Source: JAKPBU01 sp964425695
GTDB lineage: Bacteria; Pseudomonadota; Gammaproteobacteria; Xanthomonadales; Xanthomonadaceae
Length of the DNA: 64,000 bases
Assembly (NCBI GenBank): GCA_964425695.1
Contig: CAYRNF010000002.1
Span: forward strand, 1-64,000
Direction of reading: 5' to 3'
This document shows positions 1 to 10,479 of this stretch, one piece after another. Below the pieces are notes generated by a model that had not been told where the DNA came from, did no database searches, and was given only the letters and a program-made list of their open reading frames with translations. Position numbers and translations under genes: made by a program. How positions within the stretch are numbered: the stretch's first letter is position 1; the number at the start of each line of letters is the position of its first letter.

Positions 1-808
<808 letters not shown>

Positions 809-812
809 CGCC

Positions 813-1937
813 ATGCTGGAGATCGCCGCATTACCCGCCCGCCAGGGCGACGCCCTCTGGATCCGCTGGGGCAGCGCCGCCGCGCCGCATCAGATGTTCA
901 TCGACATGGGCACCGAGCCGGTGGGCAAGCGGATCCGCGCGCGGCTGGAAGCGCTGCCGCCGGAGCAGCGTCGCTTCGACCTGCTGGTCATCAGCCACGT
1001 GGATGCGGACCATATCGGCGGCGTGCTCACCGCGGTGGCCGAGGCCGACGCGCTCGACGGGCTGGTCTTCGACGATGTCTGGTTCAACGGTTGGGACCAC
1101 CTGCACGGCCGGCGCGTGCCGCCGGGCATCGAGCCCATGGGCGGCGCGCAGGGCGAGCGCCTGGCGTTCTGGCTGCGCGGCCAGCCGTGGAACGCCGCGT
1201 TCGACCACCACCCGGTGCAACGCGATCCGGATGCCGATCCGGCGGTGGTGGAACTGCACGACGGCCTGCGCCTGACCGTGCTCGGCCCCACGCCCGAGCG
1301 CCTGCGCAGGCTGATCGACGCGTGGAAGGACAACGTGATCGCCGCCATCGACAAGGGCAAGCTCGATCCGGACGCGGTAACGCCCGGCATCGAAGGCATG
1401 GGCGCGGTGCCTGCGGGCATCGAGGCGATGGGGTCATGGACCGGCCCGCCGGTCCTCGAATCGCCGGAGGACCTTCAAGACCTGGCTGCGACCAGGAGCA
1501 AGCACGACCGCGCGGCGGCCAACGGCAGCAGCATCGCCCTGCTGCTGGAGTACGACGGACACGCCGTGTTGCTGGCCGCGGATGCCTTCGCCGACGACCT
1601 GTGCGAGGCCATCGCCGCGATCCGCCCCGACGGCCCGCTGGTGCTGGACCTGTGCAAGCTGCCGCACCACGGCAGCCGCAATAACGTGCACAGGGCGCTG
1701 GTGGAAGCCGTGGATTGCCCGGTCTGGCTGTTCTCCACCGACGGCACGCAGTTCAACCATCCCGATCCCGAAGCCGTGGCCCGGGTGATCCACTACGGCA
1801 ACGCCAACGCGCACCTGCTGTTCAACGCCGCGTCCGAGTACAACGCGTGCTGGGCCAGCCAGGACTGGCAGCGGATGTTCGGCTACACCACGCAATTCGC
1901 GGACGGCGAAGACGGGATCGTGGTGCGCTGGGACTAG
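813..1937 (+). CDS. Metallo-beta-lactamase-fold hydrolase, ComEC/Rec2-like C-terminal domain type
   Basis: A stand-alone metallo-beta-lactamase-fold protein of 374 residues. The metal-binding motif H-V-D-A-D-H is at residues 62-67, a variant of HxHxDH with Asp for the second His. A H-H-G-S motif at 285-288 and an N-H-P-D-P motif around His316 are typical of the ComEC/Rec2-like branch. There are no membrane segments and no signal peptide, so it should be cytoplasmic. The start chosen is ATG 813, just after the upstream stop; an in-frame ATG at 654 would overlap the previous gene by about 150 bases. Family members hydrolyse phosphodiester or related bonds, but the substrate cannot be read from the sequence. 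Tight coupling to the polyQ protein suggests a two-gene unit. Confidence 0.85.
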   Translation: MLEIAALPARQGDALWIRWGSAAAPHQMFIDMGTEPVGKRIRARLEALPPEQRRFDLLVISHVDADHIGGVLTAVAEADALDGLVFDDVWFNGWDHLHGRRVPPGIEPMGGAQGERLAFWLRGQPWNAAFDHHPVQRDPDADPAVVELHDGLRLTVLGPTPERLRRLIDAWKDNVIAAIDKGKLDPDAVTPGIEGMGAVPAGIEAMGSWTGPPVLESPEDLQDLAATRSKHDRAAANGSSIALLLEYDGHAVLLAADAFADDLCEAIAAIRPDGPLVLDLCKLPHHGSRNNVHRALVEAVDCPVWLFSTDGTQFNHPDPEAVARVIHYGNANAHLLFNAASEYNACWASQDWQRMFGYTTQFADGEDGIVVRWD

Positions 1938-2020
1938 CGCGCTGCATCGTCGAAAGGGTGCGCGCGTCTTGCAAAGGCTGATGCCACGGACGGGGGGGTG
2001 GGCCCCGTCCGTGGATGCGA

Positions 2021-2233
2021 TCAGGGAATCGGACAACCCGCCGACTGCAGGCACTGGTTGTACTGGCCCTCGCATTGCCCATCCACGTCGCCGCCGGAGG
2101 AGCGCAGGCACTGGATGTACGCCTGCCTGCACTGGTAGGCCAGCTGCTGGTTGCAGGCCGCCGATACGGTCGCGGAAACGAACAGCGCCAGGAAGAACGC
2201 GGCGAATGCTGCGAGGCGACGAGATCTACGCAT
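2021..2233 (-). CDS. Small secreted cysteine-rich protein (hypothetical)
   Basis: Seventy residues beginning with MRRSRR and a hydrophobic core that ends in an Ala-x-Ala type signal peptidase site (SATVSAA). The predicted mature peptide is only about 45 residues, with six cysteines, two tandem Q-C-x-Q-type elements and a Pro-rich end. Six cysteines in so short an exported peptide suggest three disulfides. ATG 2233 was chosen because a GGGAG ribosome-binding site lies about ten bases upstream and the signal peptide starts here; a longer frame to 2320 has no such site. I do not recognise a family. It is monocistronic, and a perfect GTCACC/GGTGAC inverted repeat lies just upstream. Confidence 0.7.
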   Translation of the reverse strand: MRRSRRLAAFAAFFLALFVSATVSAACNQQLAYQCRQAYIQCLRSSGGDVDGQCEGQYNQCLQSAGCPIP

Positions 2234-2255
2234 GACGAACACTCCCTTGTATGAA

Positions 2256-2272
2256 GTCACCTTCTTGGTGAC
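2256..2272. promoter_or_regulatory. Perfect inverted repeat upstream of the small Cys-rich gene (candidate operator)
   Basis: GTCACC-TTCTT-GGTGAC is a perfect 6-bp dyad with a 5-bp spacer, 23 bases upstream of the start codon at 2233 on the minus strand. It could be a repressor operator or a short hairpin in the leader RNA. There is no T-run, so an intrinsic terminator is unlikely. Confidence 0.4.
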
Positions 2273-2487
2273 GGCATGACTATGGCGCGATGTTCGATCC
2301 GGCTCCGCGAAAGCGATCACAAATCCAGTGCCTTGGTCGAAGTCGCCCCTCCAGCCTGCTTGCGCTTCGACACAAGCGCCGGGAAAGCAACTGCCATCGC
2401 GCCGCCAGTCTCACGCGATACGGGAGGCCGACCACGCCGCGCTCCGATCGGACACGTACGCAAGGTGGTCTGCGCGCGCGGTTGCGT

Positions 2488-3300
2488 CTAGGCGCCCGCA
2501 AGCCCGGATGCCACCATCGCGTGCGCCCTTGCGGCGAGGGCCTTGCGGTCCGCGTCCGCGGGCAGCGCCATGGGCGCGTGGAAGACGACGCGTACGCGCG
2601 CACCGCGGGAGCGCAGGAACCGTTGCACGTGTGCGCCCGCCTGCATGTCGCCGTGGAAGGCGTAGCCGTCGCGGTCGCCGCCGGATGCCAGCGGCTGGCC
2701 GTCGTAGGCGAGCACGTCGATCGTGAACGGTTGCAGCGTCCAGTCCTGACCGGGGCGGGCGAACAGCCCCAGCAGCGTCGACTTGAACGGCGCCACGCGC
2801 ACGCCCGACGACGTGGTGCCTTCGGCGAACAGCACCAGTCCATGTCCCTGCTGCATGGCGGTGGCCACCTGGGCGGCCACGCGCGCGGCGTCCGCGCGCC
2901 TGCGGCTGATGAACAGAGTGCCGCCCAGCGCGCCGATCCAGCGCATCGCCGGCCAGGCCTGCATGTCGTCCTTGGCGATGAAGCGCGCATCCAGCAGGCT
3001 GCCCAGCAGCGGGATGTCGAAGTGCGACACGTGGTTGCCCACGTACAGCGTGCGCGGTGCGTTGCGCGGCGTGCCCACCCGTTCCACGCGCACCGACAGC
3101 GCCCTGCGCAGGCAGGCGTGCCACAACCGCGGCAAGGCGAACGGCATGCGCGCACCCGACAGGCGCAGGGTCAGCCACTGCAGGGGCATGGCGATGGCGC
3201 TGGCCAGCACGATCGCCGTCACCTTCGCCGCCATCCGGGCCGTGGCGCGCACGGAGGCGGCACGCAGCGGGGTGGAGGTTGGCCGATCGTCGCGACTCAT
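2488..3300 (-). CDS. 1-acyl-sn-glycerol-3-phosphate acyltransferase (PlsC-type)
   Basis: Transfers an acyl group to lysophosphatidic acid or a related lysophospholipid in membrane lipid synthesis. A hydrophobic N-terminal helix (about residues 24-46) should anchor it to the inner membrane. The acyltransferase signature N-H-x4-D is present with His90 and Asp95, and the second block F-A-E-G-T (158-162) matches the family FPEGT motif with Ala for Pro. Length is 270 residues, normal for PlsC homologues. ATG 3300 is preferred; an upstream in-frame ATG at 3324 would add eight residues, and neither has a strong ribosome-binding site. This may be a secondary PlsC paralogue, since the gene stands alone between unrelated genes. 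Confidence 0.85.
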   Translation of the reverse strand: MSRDDRPTSTPLRAASVRATARMAAKVTAIVLASAIAMPLQWLTLRLSGARMPFALPRLWHACLRRALSVRVERVGTPRNAPRTLYVGNHVSHFDIPLLGSLLDARFIAKDDMQAWPAMRWIGALGGTLFISRRRADAARVAAQVATAMQQGHGLVLFAEGTTSSGVRVAPFKSTLLGLFARPGQDWTLQPFTIDVLAYDGQPLASGGDRDGYAFHGDMQAGAHVQRFLRSRGARVRVVFHAPMALPADADRKALAARAHAMVASGLAGA

Positions 3301-3408
3301 GCGGGCGTTGCCCATGCCGCGCACGGCGCCTGGTCGCGCAGGCCACAGGCACGCACGCCTGCGCGCCGTGATGCGCGTGCAGCAGTGGCTCCGTGCGCGC
3401 GGCCCACG

Positions 3409-4302
3409 CTAGGGTCGCTTCGGTGCGGAAGCGGGAAAGCCGAAGCTCAGGCTGGAGAACACGGTTTCGAAATCGGCCTGCCTGTCCCCCAGCAGCGGCC
3501 GCGTCCACGCCACGGCCAGCAGCCAGCGGCCTTTCGCGGGCAGCGGAAAGCGGGCGCGGCCGTTGGCATCGGTACGCAGCGCCTGCGCGGGCGTGGCGTC
3601 GTTGTCCAGGTCGATCCGCTTCACCAGCGCACCGGCGAGCGGGCGACCCTGGTAGTACACCCGCACTGGCAGGTGCGCAGGCCGGGGCACGGCATAGGGG
3701 TTGGCTTCTGGCACCAGTTCCAGGGTCAGGCCGACCGGGCGGGTGACATGTGGTTGCGGCTTGCCGTCCGGCGCGCCCACCTGCACCAGCGTCTTGGTGC
3801 GGCGGCCGTAGCGCTCCACGCCCTCGGCCTGGGTGCGGCCGGTGCGCTTGCGCAGAGTGGCGGCGGGGGTCAGGCCTTCCTCGGCAAGGTAGGCGTTGAA
3901 CTTGGCGGCAGGCAGGCGGCTGATCGCGCCTTCATCGGTGGCCAGTGCCACCACGTGCACGCCCGGCGTGTCGAACCGTGCGGTGGCATCGCCGTGGCGC
4001 GCGCCCGGATGCAGGCGTTCGCGCAGGTCCGTGCGGCGCCCGCCCGGCCCAAGCGCGTCCAGGCGCAGGATCCGGCTGCGCGGCATGGCCGAGCGCTCGC
4101 GATCCTTGCCATGCCCCACCTGCAGCACCAGCGGCACTGCGGCGCCGGGCGCCACGCGGAACGTCTCGGGCTGGATCCAGAAGTCGTGCGCGGCGGCGGG
4201 CAAGGCCCAGGCGCACGCCACCGCCACCACGGCCAGTGCGGCGTTGCGCAGCGGGCGTGCGGCGCAACGCGCAATCAGGCTGCTTGAATGGGAGTGGCCC
4301 AT
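3409..4302 (-). CDS. DUF4198 domain periplasmic protein
   Basis: A 297-residue secreted protein with a signal peptide of about 38 residues ending ALPAAA, after which the mature protein begins with H-D-F-W, the start seen in DUF4198 proteins. These are periplasmic beta-sandwich proteins often linked to nickel/cobalt or other metal uptake, but their function is not firmly known. The body has several Ig-like beta stretches and a C-terminal carboxypeptidase-regulatory-like segment (about 215-260: G-R-P-L-A-G-A-L-V-K, then T-D-A-N-G-R-A-R-F) typical of such modules. A GAGGA ribosome-binding site precedes ATG 4302. No TonB receptor or metal transporter lies next to it, so context does not narrow the role. 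Confidence 0.75.
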   Translation of the reverse strand: MGHSHSSSLIARCAARPLRNAALAVVAVACAWALPAAAHDFWIQPETFRVAPGAAVPLVLQVGHGKDRERSAMPRSRILRLDALGPGGRRTDLRERLHPGARHGDATARFDTPGVHVVALATDEGAISRLPAAKFNAYLAEEGLTPAATLRKRTGRTQAEGVERYGRRTKTLVQVGAPDGKPQPHVTRPVGLTLELVPEANPYAVPRPAHLPVRVYYQGRPLAGALVKRIDLDNDATPAQALRTDANGRARFPLPAKGRWLLAVAWTRPLLGDRQADFETVFSSLSFGFPASAPKRP

Positions 4303-4460
4303 GGAGTCCTCTTGGAGTTGCGATCGCGCTTCGCGCGGAAGGCCCGCGACTGTAACGCTCGGGGGCCGTCGGCTCCGTCATGCCGCAGCGACGCGAGCTG
4401 GCTGCTTGCAGATACGGCGGTCGCGCCGTGCGGATGCAGCGACGCTGGCGCGGATTCGGC

Positions 4461-7001
4461 CTAGGGCGCGACCCGCAGCGTGTGCCGCGTCTTGCCGGGC
4501 AGGAAGGGCGTGGGGCGGCCATGCACCCAGTCGTCGTGCCCCGCGCCCCAGTGCGGCGAGAGGAAGTGCCCGCTCTGGCCGCCGGGCATGTGGATGAAGC
4601 CGTCGCGCTCGCGGCCGGGCGACACCACCATGCGCTGCGACGCGCCGAACGCCGGGCCCTGCACGCGCGGCATGCTGCCGTCGCCGGGCAGCGGATCGGC
4701 CGGCATGCACAGCAAGCGCTTGCCTACCAGCGGGATGGCGCCGGCCAGCGGATGGCAGATCGCCGCGGTATTGCGCTCGCCCCAGGTGCGCTGCGCCAGC
4801 GGGCCGTGCTGCGCCAGGTCGTCGCGCACCTGCCTGGCCGCGTCTTCGAACAGGGCCTCCCAGCTCGGATAGCGCCGCGACAGCAGGTGCGCCGGGCGCT
4901 GCGTGACCAGCGGCCACGCCACGCCTTCGAGCTGCGGCAGGTCAGGCATGACGAAGTCCTTGCCCAGCGCGGCCTGCGCGGGCGCGGTGAGGCCGTCGGC
5001 AATGCGCGCATGCACCGCCAGGCGCCACGCGCGTACCAGGCGATAGCTCACGGAGCCCGTCGACGCGCGGCCTTCCCAGCGCTGGCTGGCGTCGGACAGC
5101 GCCGTGAGGGCGGGTGTGCGCGTGCGCGCAGCCTGTTCGCGCAGCAGCCGCCACCAGGGCGTCAGGAACACCGCGCGGTCATCGAGCTGCAGCGCCAGCA
5201 GGTCTCGCTCGGTGAAGGTGTCGCGCGCGCGCAGGCGCTCGCGGATCTGGTGCGCACGCGCGCCCAGCGCATAGCCGCCGTCGCCGACGCGTTGCAGCGC
5301 GGCGCCGTCGAGCGTGCGGTTGTTCGCGGTCCAGATCCGCGGGCTTTGCGGCGAGCGCAGCGTCGGCGCCGCATCGGTGGCGATGGGCCAAGGGCGGCAT
5401 GGCGCCGGGGGATTGGCCGGAAGTTGCGTGCCTGCTTCAACACCGTCATCCCCGCGCAGGCGGGAACCCATGGACGTGGCCGTTGCCTTCGCGCTTGCCG
5501 CAGGCGTGTTCCCGTCCGTCTCCCCGGCGGACCGCATTGTGTCGTTGATTCGCGCGCTCGCAAGCTCCCGGGATCCCCGCCTGCGCGGGGATGGCGGCGG
5601 CACGAACGCATCCCCGCATCCATCGGCGCGCATCGCCAGCGGCCCGAGCAGCTGCCACGCGATCTGTCCGTCGGCATCGCCGATCACCAGGTTCTGCGTG
5701 GGCACGGCGGTGCTTCGGGCGATGGCCAGCGCGTCGTCCAGGTTCGACGCGGTGGCGAGCCGGGTGATGCCAAGGTTGATCGCGCCGGGCAGGTGCGCGG
5801 TCCAGCGCAGGCTGAGCGCGTGGCCATCGGCTTCGCGATGCAACACCGGCCCCCACGCGGTTTCCTCCACGTCGAAGGCAACCGGATCGCCACCTGCCAC
5901 GTCGATGCGTTCGCGGACGCGCTGCACGCGGGTGCAACCTGCACTGGCCGCGGTGCCGCGCGCGCAGGGCGTTTCGCGCTTCCAGTCCAGGTAATCGCCG
6001 TAGCTGTTGGTGAAGCCCCACGCCACGTGACCGTTGCTGCCCACGATCACGGCGGGCAGGCCGGGCAGGGTGAAGCCCTGCACATCGACCTGGCCGCCGG
6101 GCGCGGCCGGGTCGGGGTAGCGCAGGCGTGCGCGGAACCAGATGTTCGGTGCGCGCAGGCCCAGGTGCATGTCGTCCGCCACGATGGCCCTGCCGTCGCG
6201 GGTGAGCGTGCCGGCCACCGCGAAATTGTTGCTGCCCGGCGTGCCCTTGGTTTCGGCCTGCCCCGGCGCCGGTGCGGTCGGCGCAGGCAGGGTGCGCAGG
6301 TCGAGCGTCGCGGCATCCGGCAGCACCGCATCGCCGCGCGCGTCGCCCTGCAGCGGCGCATCCCAGCGCGTGCCGTCGCGGGTCAGCAGCGCGTGCAGCG
6401 CCGGCGGCAGGTGCGGGCGCATGCGCCACAGCGCCAGTTCGCGCGCGTTGCGGGCGTCCTGCAGGTCGAAATACATGGCGAAGCCGGCCAGCGGCGTGTC
6501 TTCCGCCTCCCACGGCGCGGGGGCCTGCCGCAGCAGCAGGTAGGGCCAGGGGCGCACGCGCAGCGCGCCGAGCCCCGCGTTGACGCCATCCACGTAGGCC
6601 TGCAGCTGCGCGCGTCTGTCGCCTGCGATCAGCGCCATGTCGCGCTGCACGCGGTGCCGCATGCGGTGCGCGCGATGCGACTTGTCGGTGTCCACCGCGA
6701 TCGGCCCGAACAGCGCCGCCAGTTCGCCGGACGCGGTGCGGCGCAGCAGGTCCATCTCGAAGTAGCGCTCCTGCGCATGCACGAAGCCGAGGGCGCGCAG
6801 CGCATCGGCTTCGCTGGCGGCGACGATCGTGACCACGCCGTCGGCGTCGCGCTCGACGGTCGCCTCGCCGGACAGGCCCCGCAGCGGCGCCTCGCCGTCC
6901 AGCGCCGGCAGGCTGCCGCGCAGCAGCGCCCACGCGGCGAGCACGATGAGCAGCGGCAGCGCCAGCAGCACGAGCGCGATGCGGCGGATCCACTTCGACA
7001 T
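4461..7001 (-). CDS. Penicillin acylase family protein (Ntn hydrolase) carrying an in-frame repeat insertion
   Basis: A large amidase of the penicillin G acylase/acyl-homoserine-lactone acylase family, 846 residues from ATG 7001. The N-terminal helix (about residues 6-24) is a membrane anchor or signal peptide, consistent with periplasmic location. The Ntn hydrolase autoprocessing site is visible: G-S-N-N-F with Ser257 as the expected N-terminal nucleophile of the beta chain. The family T-A-N-N-R motif is present further on. Likely activity is hydrolysis of side-chain amides such as beta-lactams or N-acyl homoserine lactones; substrate cannot be predicted. Oddity: residues about 470-519 are encoded by a 147-base REP-like element (5447-5593) inserted in frame just before the conserved T-A-N-N-R region. 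An upstream in-frame start at 7169 would overlap the methyltransferase gene. Confidence 0.88.
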   Translation of the reverse strand: MSKWIRRIALVLLALPLLIVLAAWALLRGSLPALDGEAPLRGLSGEATVERDADGVVTIVAASEADALRALGFVHAQERYFEMDLLRRTASGELAALFGPIAVDTDKSHRAHRMRHRVQRDMALIAGDRRAQLQAYVDGVNAGLGALRVRPWPYLLLRQAPAPWEAEDTPLAGFAMYFDLQDARNARELALWRMRPHLPPALHALLTRDGTRWDAPLQGDARGDAVLPDAATLDLRTLPAPTAPAPGQAETKGTPGSNNFAVAGTLTRDGRAIVADDMHLGLRAPNIWFRARLRYPDPAAPGGQVDVQGFTLPGLPAVIVGSNGHVAWGFTNSYGDYLDWKRETPCARGTAASAGCTRVQRVRERIDVAGGDPVAFDVEETAWGPVLHREADGHALSLRWTAHLPGAINLGITRLATASNLDDALAIARSTAVPTQNLVIGDADGQIAWQLLGPLAMRADGCGDAFVPPPSPRRRGSRELASARINDTMRSAGETDGNTPAASAKATATSMGSRLRGDDGVEAGTQLPANPPAPCRPWPIATDAAPTLRSPQSPRIWTANNRTLDGAALQRVGDGGYALGARAHQIRERLRARDTFTERDLLALQLDDRAVFLTPWWRLLREQAARTRTPALTALSDASQRWEGRASTGSVSYRLVRAWRLAVHARIADGLTAPAQAALGKDFVMPDLPQLEGVAWPLVTQRPAHLLSRRYPSWEALFEDAARQVRDDLAQHGPLAQRTWGERNTAAICHPLAGAIPLVGKRLLCMPADPLPGDGSMPRVQGPAFGASQRMVVSPGRERDGFIHMPGGQSGHFLSPHWGAGHDDWVHGRPTPFLPGKTRHTLRVAP
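5447..5593. repeat. REP-like palindromic element inside the penicillin acylase gene
   Basis: Perfect 18-bp inverted ends, CATCCCCGCGCAGGCGGG at 5447-5464 and its reverse complement at 5576-5593, enclose about 111 bases. The element is 147 bases, exactly 49 codons, so it keeps the host reading frame. The same arms recur between genes at 10190, 10282-10397 and 23787, which identifies it as a mobile intergenic repeat rather than native coding sequence. Confidence 0.85.
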
Positions 7002-7054
7002 GTCCGGTCCCCGTGCAGCGATGAATGCGTCCAGCCCCTGCGGGCCGGCGCCGA

Positions 7055-7714
7055 TCACGCCACCCGGTGCAGACGATAGGCCACCGTGTGCAGCGAACTC
7101 AAACCCTGGCCCACCGACCCTGCGTCTTCCGTGAGGATGTCGCGCCGCTCCAGCAGGTCGACCTGCCACGCGCGCTGCAGGCCGGCGCGGATTTCGGGTT
7201 CCTCCACGGAGAACGGCGGTCCGTCCTTCTGCGCCTGCGGGTACTCCAGCGATACCAGCAGGCCGCGGCAGCCGGCGGGAAGCGCGGCGTACAGCTCGTG
7301 CAGGTACGCGCTACGCATCCCGGGCGGCAGCGCGATCAGCGCGGCGCGGTCGTAGACCGCGTTGCAATCCGCCAGCGCCGCCGCATCCAGCGCGAACGCA
7401 TCGCCCACGATCAGTTCGTAGGGACCGGCGACGTGGTGCCTGCCGTAACGGGTTTCGCGCACCGCAGGTTCCAGCCCCTGCGTGGCGAAGAAATCGCGCA
7501 CCGCAATCGGCGACAGCTCCACGCCCAGGATCGAATGGCCGCGCGCCGCGAGCCACGCCATGTCCAGCGACTTGCCCGCCAGCGGCACAAACACCCGCGC
7601 ATCGGCCGCCACGCCCACGTCGCCCCAGTGCGCGGCGAGCATCGGCGATACGTCTTCCTGGTGGAAGCCGATCTGGTTGCGCTGCCAGCGGTCGTGCCAG
7701 AAATCGGGTTGCAT
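7055..7714 (-). CDS. tpm: Thiopurine S-methyltransferase
   Basis: A SAM-dependent methyltransferase of 219 residues, the usual length for bacterial TPMT. The N-terminus (M-Q-P-D-F-W-H-D-R-W) and the Rossmann region V-P-L-A-G-K-S-L-D-M followed by G-H-S-I-L-G-V-E-L-S are typical. The family methylates thiopurines and, in bacteria, selenium and tellurium oxyanions, which gives volatile products and resistance; the natural substrate is not evident here. The protein is cytoplasmic. It lies 53 bases upstream of the penicillin acylase start on the same strand, so the two may share a transcript. The region upstream toward parC holds a REP-like repeat. Confidence 0.92.
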   Translation of the reverse strand: MQPDFWHDRWQRNQIGFHQEDVSPMLAAHWGDVGVAADARVFVPLAGKSLDMAWLAARGHSILGVELSPIAVRDFFATQGLEPAVRETRYGRHHVAGPYELIVGDAFALDAAALADCNAVYDRAALIALPPGMRSAYLHELYAALPAGCRGLLVSLEYPQAQKDGPPFSVEEPEIRAGLQRAWQVDLLERRDILTEDAGSVGQGLSSLHTVAYRLHRVA

Positions 7715-7739
7715 CGCGTCGTATCCGTTGGGCGTGGAT

Positions 7740-7825
7740 GCGGGAGCGGCGTCAGCCGCGAGAAGTGTTGTTCAGGTCCATCGACGCCGAAACGCCCGCG
7801 GCGGAAGCCGCTTCTGCCAGCGTGG
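7740..7825. repeat. REP-like element, second family (arms GCGGCGTCAGCCGCG / GCGGCGGAAGCCGC)
   Basis: The tpm-parC gap (7715-7843) is mostly filled by a short element: a GCGGCGTCAGCCGCG palindromic arm, the spacer AGAAGTGTTGTTCAGG and onwards, then GCGGCGGAAGCCGC. The same arms and a related AAGTGCTGGTC spacer occur on the opposite strand at 59170-59270 between rimM and trmD. Confidence 0.6.
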
Positions 7826-7843
7826 CGTGATGACCGGATCGCG

Positions 7844-10090
<2,247 letters not shown>

Positions 10091-10479
10091 GGATTTTCGG
10101 CGTGCGAACGTAGGCACGATTCTACGGCGTCGTGCTCCTGCGATCCGGCTGCGGATGCGGGAGACGCCAGGCGTGGGTTCTACGGGCGTCATGCCCGCGC
10201 AGGCGGGCCCGGCAGGGGGCTGGAGCTTCGGTCGGTCGATCTCCCAAGGCGAGCGCGCAGGCGCGATGCTTCTTCCGCCGTCATGCCCGCGCAGGCGGGC
10301 ACCCGTGGACGTGGGTGTGCAGGTGCGGGCGCGGATGCCGTTTCAAATCAGGACGTGGAAAGGGCCGCGTCGATGGATTCCCGCCTGCGCGGGAATGACG
10401 GGAGATCTTGACGCGCTGCCAAGGCGCCGGTCCGATCAGGGCAAGGCGCACGGCCCGATCGGGCCGTCACGCCCAACGC
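10091..10479. repeat. parC-bglX intergenic region with two REP-like elements and a palindrome
   Basis: No gene is visible in this 389-base gap. A single arm CATGCCCGCGCAGGCGGG lies at 10190-10207. A complete element with opposed arms occupies 10282-10397 (arms 10282-10299 and 10380-10397). A perfect palindrome CGGCCCGATCGGGCCG at 10451-10466, 13 bases past the GH3 stop codon, may act as the terminator of that gene, though it has no T-run. Confidence 0.75.

Noticed and set aside
2290..7079. Long plus-strand open frames opposite the acyltransferase, DUF4198 and penicillin acylase genes
   Set aside because: Very GC-rich DNA gives long antisense frames. Their translations are low-complexity and rich in Arg, Ala, Gly and His without domains, while the minus-strand products have clear motifs.
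7002..7169. Extended N-terminus of the penicillin acylase
   Set aside because: It would overlap the methyltransferase gene by over 100 bases, and the signal/anchor helix begins right after ATG 7001.
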